This document shows, piece by piece, positions 13,501 through 25,500 of a stretch of DNA of 64,000 nucleotides. Position numbers and translations under genes: made by a program. The stretch is taken from the NCBI GenBank assembly GCA_009741485.1, contig CM019219.1, forward strand, positions 30,340,264 to 30,404,263, in the 5' to 3' direction. Origin of the DNA: Malurus cyaneus samueli (lineage: Eukaryota > Chordata > Aves > Passeriformes > Maluridae). Each line of letters opens with the position of its first letter. The first letter of the stretch is position 1. The notes under the pieces are model-generated. The model was given only the letters and a program-made list of their open reading frames with translations, searched no databases and had not been told where the DNA came from.

Positions 13501-16500
13501 GTCAGCCAGCTAATTATTCCCACTCCTGAACTGAAAACTGAAAAAAACCTCAAGATTACAGGATTTCAGAGAGGGACACAGAGCCGTGAGCAGCCCTGTC
13601 TTTAACTCTGGTCACTCTCAGCTCAAATCAGTGCTGAAAGCAGCTCAGCCTCGCTCCACAAATCTCAGCTCATTCCCCAGGGATTCCCAGGGAACAGCAT
13701 CCTTCTATTTCATCTTATCACTGACACTTCCAGTCAGCCTCCAAATTCTGTCCTCACCTTCTTATTTTGGAGCTCCCACCCCTGCTTAGACAGGTTTGTC
13801 CAAGCAGAGAGTCCTTTTCAGATCCGGCAAATAGCGTTTGGCAGGATTGGCTTCATCCCCTCAGCTGCAAATGAGTGGTTTAGGTCACTTAAAGAATCAC
13901 CAGCAAGGCCTGGGCAAAACCAGGTTAAATATGGATTTGGGAAGGCACAACAGAGTTTGATGGAAAGGTTCACTCTATTAATTACTGTACAGATAAAGCA
14001 GACAAAGAAAAATCAGATTAAAGCAATCTGGAATGATTCATGTGGAGACCAGTGAGGCAAAAGAGGTAAGGAGGGAAAAAGTAAGGGATTCAAAGTGTTG
14101 AATCCTAACTGGGTGAACCACTTTGCCAGATTCAGTCCGGCTGGATCAACAGTTTAGGTCTATGTTATTTATAACAATATCTATCAGGGTTTGTTATTTG
14201 TAACAATATCTAATCAGGGTTTGTAATTTATTACAAATCTAATCAACCCCACACTGGCAGTTCTTAATAAATTGACTAATTGAATACCTTTGAAACAATT
14301 CAATACGATTTTCTATAAGCACAACATAACCTTAAATCTGACTTAGTCAGATTTGTCTCCACGACAAATGTGAAATGGCAGCATTGATAATACACACGTA
14401 TGGAGATAGAAGGAAATGTGGAGCTGTGGGAATTCCCCTTGAGATCAGTGAAAGGTTCCCATCTGGAGCCTTGGAGCCTGGAGCTGAGCCTGGAGGAGTG
14501 GGGACACCCTCTCTGAGATGGGATTTATTTGCTCCTTTTCTTCCCTGCCCCTCAGCAGCTCAGTCCAGTCAACACAGAGCCCCTGGGCTTATCCTCCACA
14601 CCCACACCCTGTTTCATGCCCCAGGGCTTCTTGTGTCTCTCCTTTCTTCTGCTGCAGCTCTACCCAAACGAGTTCAAACCCACACAGAGACATCTTTGCT
14701 TTTGCTATTTTGTTCCATCCTGCTGGAACTTCAGGATCCCTGTTCTACCACTGAGGGAATGGAACGTTTGTGGCCAAAAGGGATTTTTATAAGTACATTG
14801 AAATATTTCCCTTTAGGAGCACTCCAGGGAATGCATGCTTGAAGTGAATTATTCCATATTTTCGCTTCTTTCAGTTCTGGAGGCTCCAAAGGTATTTCAG
14901 AAGGACATTCCAAGGGTGACCAGCTGCTTGTGGAAGGGAGCTGAAGCAGCAGCAGCAGTGCTCTGAGCTGGGAAGGCTGTTTTTGGCTGTGTTTGTAGAA
15001 TTTGGCTTGTTGTGGTGTGAAATAGGGCCTGAGCAGGAGGGAGAGCAGGCACAGCCCCAGCACTGACCATGGCCTTTGCCTTAAAGGGAGGATCCAGCTG
15101 TGGGGACACCCCATCGCCGTGGACTGGGCAGAGCCCGAGGTGGAGGTGGATGAGGACACCATGTCCTCGGTGAAGATCCTCTACGTGAGGAACCTCATGC
15201 TCTCCACCACCGAGGAGACCATAGAGAAGGAGTTCAACAACATCAAACCAGGTAGGAACCCACGAGGTGCCTCCAGCAGCGCTGCAGATGGAAATATTCC
15301 CCCATTCCCAAGATGCCAAATGCCATCAGCCAGCTGTTTCTCTGCTGCCGAATGTTCATGTGTAATGTCACCAAAAAGCCTTCAGCCTCCCACCCCAAAT
15401 GTCATCCCATTAAGGGCTGCTTAAATCCCAGCTACAACCCCACTGAGAAAGATGATTGGCAACTGGAAAAGATTCGGAATGCTGCATGGGGATGCCCTGT
15501 GTCATCAAAACAGTTTGAAATCATTTAATCTTCCTTAAAAAGAGTTGGTGAAGCAGCTGGGTGACTTCAGCCTCCTTCTGTGGCAAGGGATGTCGATAAA
15601 AATAGAGTGACTTCATGCAAATCCTTTTTATCTGATCTCTCCAAATGCTGAACTCATTTTCATACATCCCCCCCAGTCCTCGTGTAAATTGGTGAATAAT
15701 TAGTGCTTTACATTTAATTCATTATTCCTTTGTGGCATATCTTACATGTGCTTAGGGTGAGATTTTTCAAAAAAGCAAGGAGATTAGTTGGGAATAAAAA
15801 TCCTGCTGGCTTTCAAAGGAGATTTTACTTCTGGGTGGCTCCAGCTTTAGGAAATTCCACCCAAAACCAATAAAGCAAAAATAACCCATTTCTGCAGCCC
15901 TGCAAGCCACACAGTCCATCAGGCATTAGGAACTTCTGCTTGGCGATGTGAAATCTCCTTTCATCTCATTCCTCTTCATTTCCTTCTATTAATTTTTTAA
16001 AATATGCTGCAGAGCTTCATTTTTCATTCACTAACTTGTCCCTTTTGCTCTGTACATGCCTTTTTCTGTGCTAGGCTGCAACGGAAAGGTCTTCATGAGG
16101 TTTCCTTGTGTCCTTCCAGCATTTCTGCTCATTCTTTCAGCCACCATTGAGCTGCTGCAGATCCGATTTTACCCCTGAGTTAAATTTGTGTTATCCCACT
16201 CTCCAAACTGTTTCCTTCCTTTATTTACCCAGCTTTGCTCCTGAGCTTTGAACAAGCTCACACTCCCCAGAAACACATTTATGCCCTTTTGACACTTTGG
16301 TAACAGTCATCAGCTTTGCTCCTAGGAAGTTCTCCACTCTAACAACAGAAGTTCTGTATCGTCCTTCCTTTCCCCTTTATCATTCAGCGTTCATGTTGGA
16401 GTTTTTGGGTTTTTGGGTTTTTTTTTGGTTTTTTTTTTTTTTTTTTTAAATGGACAGCTTAATTTGGTGGCTAAAATCAGGAATGGGTGCATCAGAACAG

Positions 16501-19500
16501 CAAAACTTCCAGCTTTGGGGACAGCAAATGCAGTTTAAGTTACTGTGAGATAAAAAAAAAAAAGCCAGCAAGTATCTGAAATTATTTCCTCCCCTGCCTT
16601 GGTTCTCTCACTCACTGAGCCGTGGTTCAGCATCGTTTACCTGGAGTTACCTCTGATCCACGGCATTAAGAATCTCAACAGCTCATCCAACAAGAAATGA
16701 TCCAGAGGGCCCCATGCCATAGGAATTACCACATCCCTGAGGGCTGCACAGACAGGACCAGGAATGCTGCCTGTGCTCCTCAAGCTGGGATTTAGAACAA
16801 ATGCCCCCCCTGAAATCTGCCAAACTCAGTGCCCCGTGACTTCTGTAGAGATGTCTCACTGAAAAGCCCTGTCCTTGCTGGGATCCCAACTGAATTCCTG
16901 CTGCCTGGTAGCATTCCCAGCAGGAAGATTGTGCTCTCCTGATGGGCTGGAGGGACAATGTCCCCCTCAAATGTCCCATGGGTGGGCTTTCCATGGAGCT
17001 GACCCAAGGATGGGCATCACAATGCTTTGCCCAGCAGAGGTAGAAGCAGGAAAGAGCAGGATTTTTGCTTCAGCATTGGTGTCCTGGAACATTCTCAAGG
17101 AGGCAGAAGGGGGATATTCAAAATACAGTGAGTTCATTAAAGCTTCCACTTGTAAACAAATCATCAGCATCTAACTCCCATCACTTGAGCCTTGGAAAAT
17201 CACCCTCTGTCCCAGAAGGACACAAAGTGCTGCTTTACCATCCCTGTGTCATTCCAAGACGTGCAGCCTGCTTGGGTTCTGGGCTAGGAAAGGCCCATTT
17301 AGCCTCTGCAGCTCCTAATGACTCCTCCTGAGTGCCAAAGAAATCCATTTTCTCCTGTATTTTTCTAAGTAAGTGCTTTTTGTGGCAATCTGACATTTCC
17401 CTGTGCACCTGTTCAGCTTTAGGTGGTAAGGAGCCAACAGAAGGGCTGTTCAACATCCCTGAGCCATGTTTCCAAAGGATATTTTTAGGGGGTTTACTGG
17501 AGGCTGGGCTGGCTGGTGCTGTGCTCCCCCAGCCACAGGAGACAAGAAGAACAATTAAAGCAATGGGTGAAGCTTTTGGCCGTGGGGAATAGGACTGGTG
17601 GGTTATTTTGGAGACAGACTCCCCAGTGTAGACTATAAGTTCCTGGCAGCAGAGCAGCTGCCAAGGGAAAAAAAAAGGAAAGGAAAACCGTGGAGGATGG
17701 ACTTAGAGAACAAGAAGAAGTCATTTACATTTGAATTATTTCGGGTAAATTGTGTGTAAGAAAGGTTCAGGCTGGAAGAAAGATTCTCCAGCCCAAGCCT
17801 GCTCCCAGCAGGGCCAACTCTCAGCTGTAGAGGCTGACTGGAGCCATGCCCAGGTGGAATGGGGCATCCAGGGAAGTCCCACTGACATGGAAAGGCTGTT
17901 TTTAGGGAGAGATCTGCTGCCCCATCAGTCCCAGCCCATCCCAGTGCCCTGGGCCGCTGTGTCCCGGGCAGGGCTGGCTCTTCATTCTCCCTGAACATCC
18001 TGAGCTGGTGTTTAGGAGAAAAGCATCCTTGTTTTATAGCAAAAGCACCAAATTCCCTGCAGCTGCCTCCAGTGCGTATACAAAAGCCAGGAAATGGGAT
18101 CACGTGGCGATGTTCCCACAGCTGGTGCATGGTCTGTGACAGAAGGGGCACACAAGACCAAAGGTGGTGTCCAACAGGACAGTTTGGACAGGAGAAAACC
18201 TTTCCAATTTAATGGGAAACTTACTGGTGTCTAATCCCCAAACCTTCTGGTTTTCCTTGAAATGCTACAAGCTCCATATCTTGATTTTCCTGTGGAACAT
18301 ACATCCTGAGAGGGAGGGGAGGGCACGTTGTCCCCTTGTTTTTTTATCCTTGCTCAGCCTTTGCTCTCCAGGGGCTCATAACCCAACACAGTTGCTTTTC
18401 CTGATCTCTATTTCTCACTGAATACCAATTTCCCACTAATATTTCAATGTTTTCCACAGGTGCGGTAGAGAGAGTAAAGAAAATTAGAGACTACGCTTTT
18501 GTGCACTTTAATAAAAGAGAACATGCAGTGGAGGCCATGAAAGCCTTGAATGGGAAGGTAAAGCTGCTGGAAATGTTAATTCCTGAGGCTTGGGTGCAGT
18601 ATATTACACAAAGCCACCTGCTTTATTTGCCACAAAACCCTCCCAGAGGTGTTATCCTGATTTTCTCTTCGCAGACTGCTTTTATACTCCTGAATTTGTT
18701 TTTCAGCAGCTCTGTCGCACACAAACGATACATTTTGGCTCCCTGTATTTGTGCTTAGTGTTTGCCCAGCTCTAGTTCACTGCTCAGAACCAAAAACAAA
18801 ACAAACAAAAAAAAAAAGACAAAAGCTACCAACAAAAAGCTAGGTGGAAAGGTGAAAGGGGTTACCATCCCCCCCTGGCTCACACTCACATCCTTGTTCC
18901 AGCCTGCCAACAAAAACACTGGCAGGGCAGCGTGTGAATGGCAAACTGGGCCAAACGAGGTCAGCCCAAACATCTGCTCCAAATTCAGCTGCGGATTTGC
19001 GAGGAGGCTGCTGAATTTAGCCCTTCTTGCACTGCATGTAATTCACTGCAAAGCCGGAGCTGTTCCCAAAGAGGTGCTAACCCCGCTCCTATTTTTAGTG
19101 CCCCTGCTGTTCTCCACAGGAGCACACGGAATCTCGCAGGAGCTGCTTTGCAGGGAAGAGAAATCTTCTGAAAGCTTTGCTGGGGAGCCTCTCCCAGCTG
19201 GGGCCAGGTTAACCCTTCACCCATGGGAGGAAGATCCCGGGTTTTTTTGGGGTGGTTCTCTCCATCCTCCCATCCCATTATAGGACACGGGAGCAGTTCC
19301 TCCTCGGGTGGGATCTCCACGGGGCGCTGCGGGCACCGACACCTGTGCTTGTCCCCACGCTGCAGGTGCTGGACGGGTCCCCGATCGAGGTGACACTGGC
19401 CAAGCCGGTGGACAAGGACAGCTACGTGCGCTACACGCGAGGCACGGGTGGCAGGGCTCCGGCGCTGCAGGGCGACTACGCGTACGCCCTGGGCCACCTG

Positions 19501-22500
19501 TACGAGCCTGCCACCGCCTACCTGGGCGCCCCGGTGTTCTATGCACCCCCAGCCTATGCCGCCGTGCCCAGCCTGCACTTCCCCGCCGCCAAGGGGCTCG
19601 GCACCCGCAGCATCCTGCGGCCGCCCTCCGTGAGAGGTAATTCCCTCCTGGTGCTCGCCTCTGGTCAGCTGTGTCCTCCAGGGATCGGGCAGCTGCTCCC
19701 CCGATGTGTGTCAATGACATTGGCTTTGCCCTCGCCCCTGGGCTGCTCCCCTGACACATTGGTGACATTGGCTTTGCCCCTATTCCTGGGCTGCTCCCTG
19801 GACACATCAGTGACATCAGCTTTGTCCTGGCTTCTGGGCTGCTCCCCCAACGTGTGTCGGTGACATTGGCTTTGCCTGGCTCCTGGGCTGCTCCCCCAAT
19901 GTGTGTCGGTGACATTGGCTTTGCCTGGCTCCTGGGCTGCTCCCCTGACACATCGGTGACATTGGCTTTGCCTGGCTCCTGGGCTGCTCCCCTGACAAAC
20001 GGGTGACATTGGCTTTGCCCCTATTCCTGGGCTGCTCCCCTGACACACGGGTGACATTGGCTTTGCCTGGCTCCTGGGCTGCTCCCCCAGTGTGTGTCAG
20101 TGACATTGGCTTTGTCCCCGCTCCTGGGCTGCTCCCCTGACACACGGGTGACATTGGCTTTGCCTGGCTCCTGGGCTGCTCCCCCGATGTGTGTCGGTGA
20201 CATTGGCTTTGCCCCCGCTCCTGGGCTGCTCCCCTGACACATTGGTGACATTGGCTTTGCCCCCGCTCCTGGATCCCTCTCGGAAGGGGATGGAAAACAC
20301 AGGGTTTTGGCTCTTTCCTGCCCCAAGGCAATCTTCCAGCCAAAAAGAGAACCGTTTTCCGGGAGAGAACTTCCAGCTTGCCCTCAGTCCAGAGTAAATA
20401 ACTCACGAGTCCTCCTGGTTTTGCCCCAGCAGGGAAGACCAAACAAACCAATTTTCCTTTCCCCCATCAGAGCCAGCTCCCCGAGCCACCACCATCAGCA
20501 GCACTGTTTCTTCTTTGTTTTGGAGATTGCAGGGAAAGTTTTACCAGTCCTGGTGTTTTCTGACCCAAAGCCATGGGGTCATGTTACCCTGGTGCAGGGT
20601 AGGGACGCAGCACTGAAATCAAGCAAGCCCTGGTGTTCTCTGAGAGGTGGAGCCCTGTTCTGGGGGACTATTCACTTAATAACAATTAATTTGGTTAATT
20701 CAATCTCTGAATAAAAGAGAGAAGCAGGAATATCCCTGCAGCCTTGAGATTTTCCTCTCAGAGATGGCCTAGCCCCTCAGAAGGCTGCATAAGGAAAGGA
20801 GCAGATGTGATTATCCCCCACTGCTCTCTTGCCTCGTGGTCTTCCCAGACTCCCAAGAAGGTTACTCCAACAAAAAATGGAAGCATAATAGGGGAAAACA
20901 AAAAGGATTTTTGTTCATATAGGGATGAAAGTGTGTAAGTGGGGAATTCCTCAGGAAGGTGAATTTACTCCGGTGGGTACCAAAAGGTACCAGCTGTCCC
21001 CTCTCTGCCTTTCAGCTGAAAAGCTGGGCAAAAAGCTGTCCTTAAATTAAAACTGACCAGACAAGATGGCAAATGAGCAGGAAGAAGCAGTTCTGTCCCC
21101 AAAACCCCTCACCAATCCAAGAACGGGTGTCAGTGTCCATCCCGGTTAATCCCAGCACCTTCCGTGAGGCCTCCTGCCCGTGCGCTTCCCCGTCCTCCCA
21201 GCAAGCGGGGCTAACTTTTCCATTTCAGCGAGAATCAGGGTCCTTCTTCCCATGATTTGATTCAGTGTAATGCCTTCTTACATTCCTAGAAATTTACATG
21301 AATGTACCTGTAGGGGCTGCGGGCGTCCGAGGCCTGGGAGGGCGCGGCTACCTGGCGTACCCGGGCCTGGGCCGTGGATACCACCTCAAGGGAGACAAGA
21401 GGGCTGAGGAGAAGCTCTACGACCTCCTGCCAGGGATGGAGCTCACCCCCATGAACCACGTCACGCTAAAGCCCCAAGGCATCAAACTGGCCCCTCAGGT
21501 ACGTGCCCCAAAAGGGAAAATCTGTATCACCGGGGCTGTGTGGGGAAAACGGGCCCCTGGCTGGATCTGCGCCATGGTCTGGTGGATAAATCATCCTCGC
21601 GTCTCAAAAGATGTTAAAGAACAGGTAATACTGTCCTGCAATATCCTCCTGCCTTGCCCACTCTCATGGAATCCTGGTGATGCCTAAAAGCGGGCTCATC
21701 TGAAACAGAGCCCAGACAAAGTTAGGAGAATAAAGCAGATAAATTTAATCCAGGCCTACTGGTACATTGAGGGCAGGCAAAACCTCCTCATGAAACTACA
21801 CCCAAAATGGACCCCAAGTCACGAGATCTTCACCTTTTATAAGTTCTGTCTCATGAAGATATCAGGCGCCAATTCTCCAATGACGCCTTCAGGTGATGAT
21901 ATCACCCACCCCAGACTTGCTCCCCCTAATTCTCTGTTGATTACAGATTTTGGGGCCCTGGGACAGCAAAGTGTCCTGGAGTTTCAGGCCCAGAGAGGAA
22001 TTGTTTTGTCTAAAAATGGGAGAACTTAGAGCTTAGCACTGTGCACTAGAGAATTACAAGAATACAGATGCACAAAAATATAGAAGCTAAAATCCCAATG
22101 CACCACTGGAATGGTTGAGGTTGGAGAAGACTTCTAAGATCATCATCAGCCTTGAAGGAAAGTTGTCATAAACACTTTAATCCAGTTCTGGCTGTTGCAC
22201 CCTAAAAGCACTGCGGGTAAAGGAACTCCCACCCATGCTGGGGTTGAGACATGAAATGCATCACTGGGGCTTCACTGAGGGGCAGTGCATGTATGCACAT
22301 AAATAATGCACATTTTCAAATCATTCATGGGGAAAGAGGTGCTGGCATAACCCAGCCCAGTGCAGAAGCCCTGCTGGCTCAGGGAGGTGTTTGGTTTGGT
22401 TGTGCTTGTTGATATGGGTGGGTAAATGGGGCTGAGGAGAAATCCAGAATAAATTCCTCAAAGCTCCAGCTCTGACAGTAATTCTTTTCCCCTTACATTG

Positions 22501-25500
22501 TCCAAGAGCAACACGAGAAACCAACTTCGTGACCAACCCTGAATTCTTTGCCTTTTAACACTTGGATTGCCACTGCATCCAGTTTGCCAAAGTTTATGAA
22601 AACATCTTTGTTTTCTTCCAGATAACTGGATAGCGGGATTTTACTCTATTTTATCTGTAAATTACAGAATCACAGAATGGTTTGGGTTAGAAAGGACTTT
22701 AAAGCTCATCAACATTCCAACCCCGTGCTGTGGACACCTTCCACTGGAGGTGTGAAATTTCTGGAATGGCTCTGCAGGGCCTTGGGGCAGGTGAAATTCA
22801 TTTTTATTAAACTGATACACATATAAAGGAGTTGGGACAGCGGGGAACAAGTGTTGCCAGAGTGAAAAAAAGGAACAGTTGTAATTGAGAACTGAACCAT
22901 TTCATACTGAGCTGCAGCTGGAGCTGTGGTGACAGAATTAAAAGCAGCGCTGAGGTTTAAATTTTACATTTTAATTTTAAATCCGTGGAATTGTGAGCTG
23001 TAAATGAGACAGACCACAGCAAGGATTCAGGGTGACCTCATTGTGGCCTTCCAGTGCCTGAAGGGGCTACGAGAATGATGGAGAGAGACTTTACAAGGGA
23101 TAGAGGGACAGGACAAGGGGGAATGGCTTCAAACTGCCAGAGGGCAGGCATAGATGGGATATTGGGAAGGAATTCCTGGCTGTGAGGGTGGGCAGGCCCT
23201 GGCACAGGTTTTTCAGGGAAACTCTGGCTGCCCCTGGATCCCTGGAAATGCCCAAGGCCAGGTCAGAGCACCCTGGTTTGGTGGAATGTGTCCAAAGGCA
23301 GCTGGGACAGCACACAACCCATGGGTTAAAAACCCTGGAATCCAAAGCCAAGGCACGAGAGTTTGTGGACAGCAATTCCCAATTACCAGGGAATCAGGCT
23401 GAGGGCAGCGTGGTTCAGCATTTCAAAAGCTGCAAAAATTGCCTGCTGAAGCCCGTGGAATTAATTGGATGGAAACACAACCTTTTTCTTTTTAAAAGGA
23501 AGCCTATTTGGGCTTCTGGTGCTCTGTAACCCTCGAGCCAGGGAGGCAGCAGAGCAGAGGGGATGAATGCAACCCGAGCCTCTTTAGTCCTCTGAAACAG
23601 GAGTCCCTGAGACACAGCTTCTGAGGCAGATTCAAAGAAAAGCACACTGAAATCATCTGAGCAGCAAAAGGACACAGAGGGCAAATTGAAAATGGAATAA
23701 TTTCAGGAATTAAGCAAGTCTTTCAAGTACAAAACATTCAGATGACTCTTACACTTCAAGGTGGGCATAGTATCCTGGCTGTCATTTATTTAGTATTTTT
23801 TGCTAGGCTTTGAGGAAGCTGCCAGGAGTCCCTGAAAACCCTTTGAGGGAAGGCAGCTGCTCAGCACAGAGGCTGGAGCCGGGCGAGGAGGCTTCTGTGC
23901 ACAGCAATTAACCCCAGAACAAATCCCTTTTTTTTTTGGTTTTTTCCCCTTCTAGATCTTAGAAGAAATCTGCCAGAAAAACAACTGGGGCCAGCCTGTG
24001 TACCAGCTCCATTCTGCCATTGGCCAGGATCAAAGACAGCTCTTCCTCTACAAAATCACCATCCCTGCCCTCGCCAGCCAGAACCCCACCATGTACGTCA
24101 CTTTTTGGAGCATTTCTGAGACTTAGGCTTTGTTTTTTAAACGGTGTTTGAGCCAACAGCTGTCCTCAAAGTCACCATCGCACAGGTCTCCATTATGTTT
24201 TGCTTTGAAAAACATTTATTAATATTTAGAATATTTGGAATATTTGAAATATTTAAACTATTTGAAAATATTTGAAAAATATTTATTGAATGTTATTTAT
24301 ATATAATTAGTATATTATATATTATTATATATTTATATGATTCAATAGATAATATTTAAAAAATAAGGGGAGAAAACCATCCACAAACCATAGTTAACTG
24401 CCATCTGCTGTGCTTGGTGCTCTCTATGCTGGTGCAAACATTACAGAAAACCAGGCATAATCAGGCAAAATGGTGCTTTTTCTACACAAAAAGAAAGCAA
24501 ACAATATCCCTTGAGTGGAAATCAAAGGAACTTGAAGGAACACGCTGATACTTCAGCTCTAAATATGATTCCAAACATTTCTGACCTAAACTGCTGCTTG
24601 TTGTGTATTGTAAAGGAAAACCCAGTCTGGGTGTTGTAAAGAGAAAACGCAGCAGGGGTTTTTTGATCCAAAAAGCACAACAAACCCTACAAGGACACGG
24701 TGTCCAGAAGGAGAGCGGGGTCGGTGAGTGCAGCTGGTGAAGTGGAGCACTGGGGGAGAGCGGCTCCGTTCATAACCCCTGCCCAAGGATGCTACGCTCC
24801 CCGGGCCGTGTGGGATGGGGCACACTCGGGGTGGGTCAGGAGCAGCCCTGGGAACCCAAACCTACTGAGTCCATGCCGTCCCCACAGCCACCCGTTCACG
24901 CCGCCCAAGCTCAGCGCCTACATCGACGAGGCCAAGACGTACGCGGCAGAGTTCGCCCTGCAGACCCTGGGCATTCCCGTGGAGGGGGCCGAGGTGCCTC
25001 CTGCGGCTCCGGCTTTTCCAGGTATGGGCAGGGCTGGGCAGCCAGGGGGCCCTGGAATGGCGCTTTTCCGGCTGCCTCCTTCCTTGCGGGTGGGGAGAAG
25101 GAAGCTTGGGCTTGGTTGTGCTCCCCAGCTATGGCTCATGTGGTGTGTCTTCATCAGAGAATTCCAGGCTGGTTTGGGGTGGAATGGACCTTAAAGATTG
25201 CATAATCCCACCCCCTGCCATGGGCAGGGACACCTTACACCATCCCAGGGTGCTCCAATCCCCATCCAACCTGAACTCGGGCACTTCCAGGGATCTGGGG
25301 GCAGCCACAGCTTCTCTGGGCAGCCTGTGCCAGTTCATTGCCTGGAAAGGATTTTATCTCTATCCAGGAATGCCCAAATTTTTGTGTCCATACCCCAGAG
25401 CATCTCAGGCTAAGGGTGCTGGGGAGGGGGCTCTTCTCTGACCCCAACCCCACAGGTCAGTGTCATAGGTAGGATTGTGTCCAGGGTAGCTGGAGCAGTG

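Noticed and set aside
19816..20451. 211-codon frame on - with [13 protein letters not shown] repeats
   Set aside because: Translation of the 47-bp intronic minisatellite.
10039..22102. The two LTR-like units as ends of one provirus
   Set aside because: The 11-kb interval between them is filled with A1CF exons and introns and contains no gag, pol or env-like frames.
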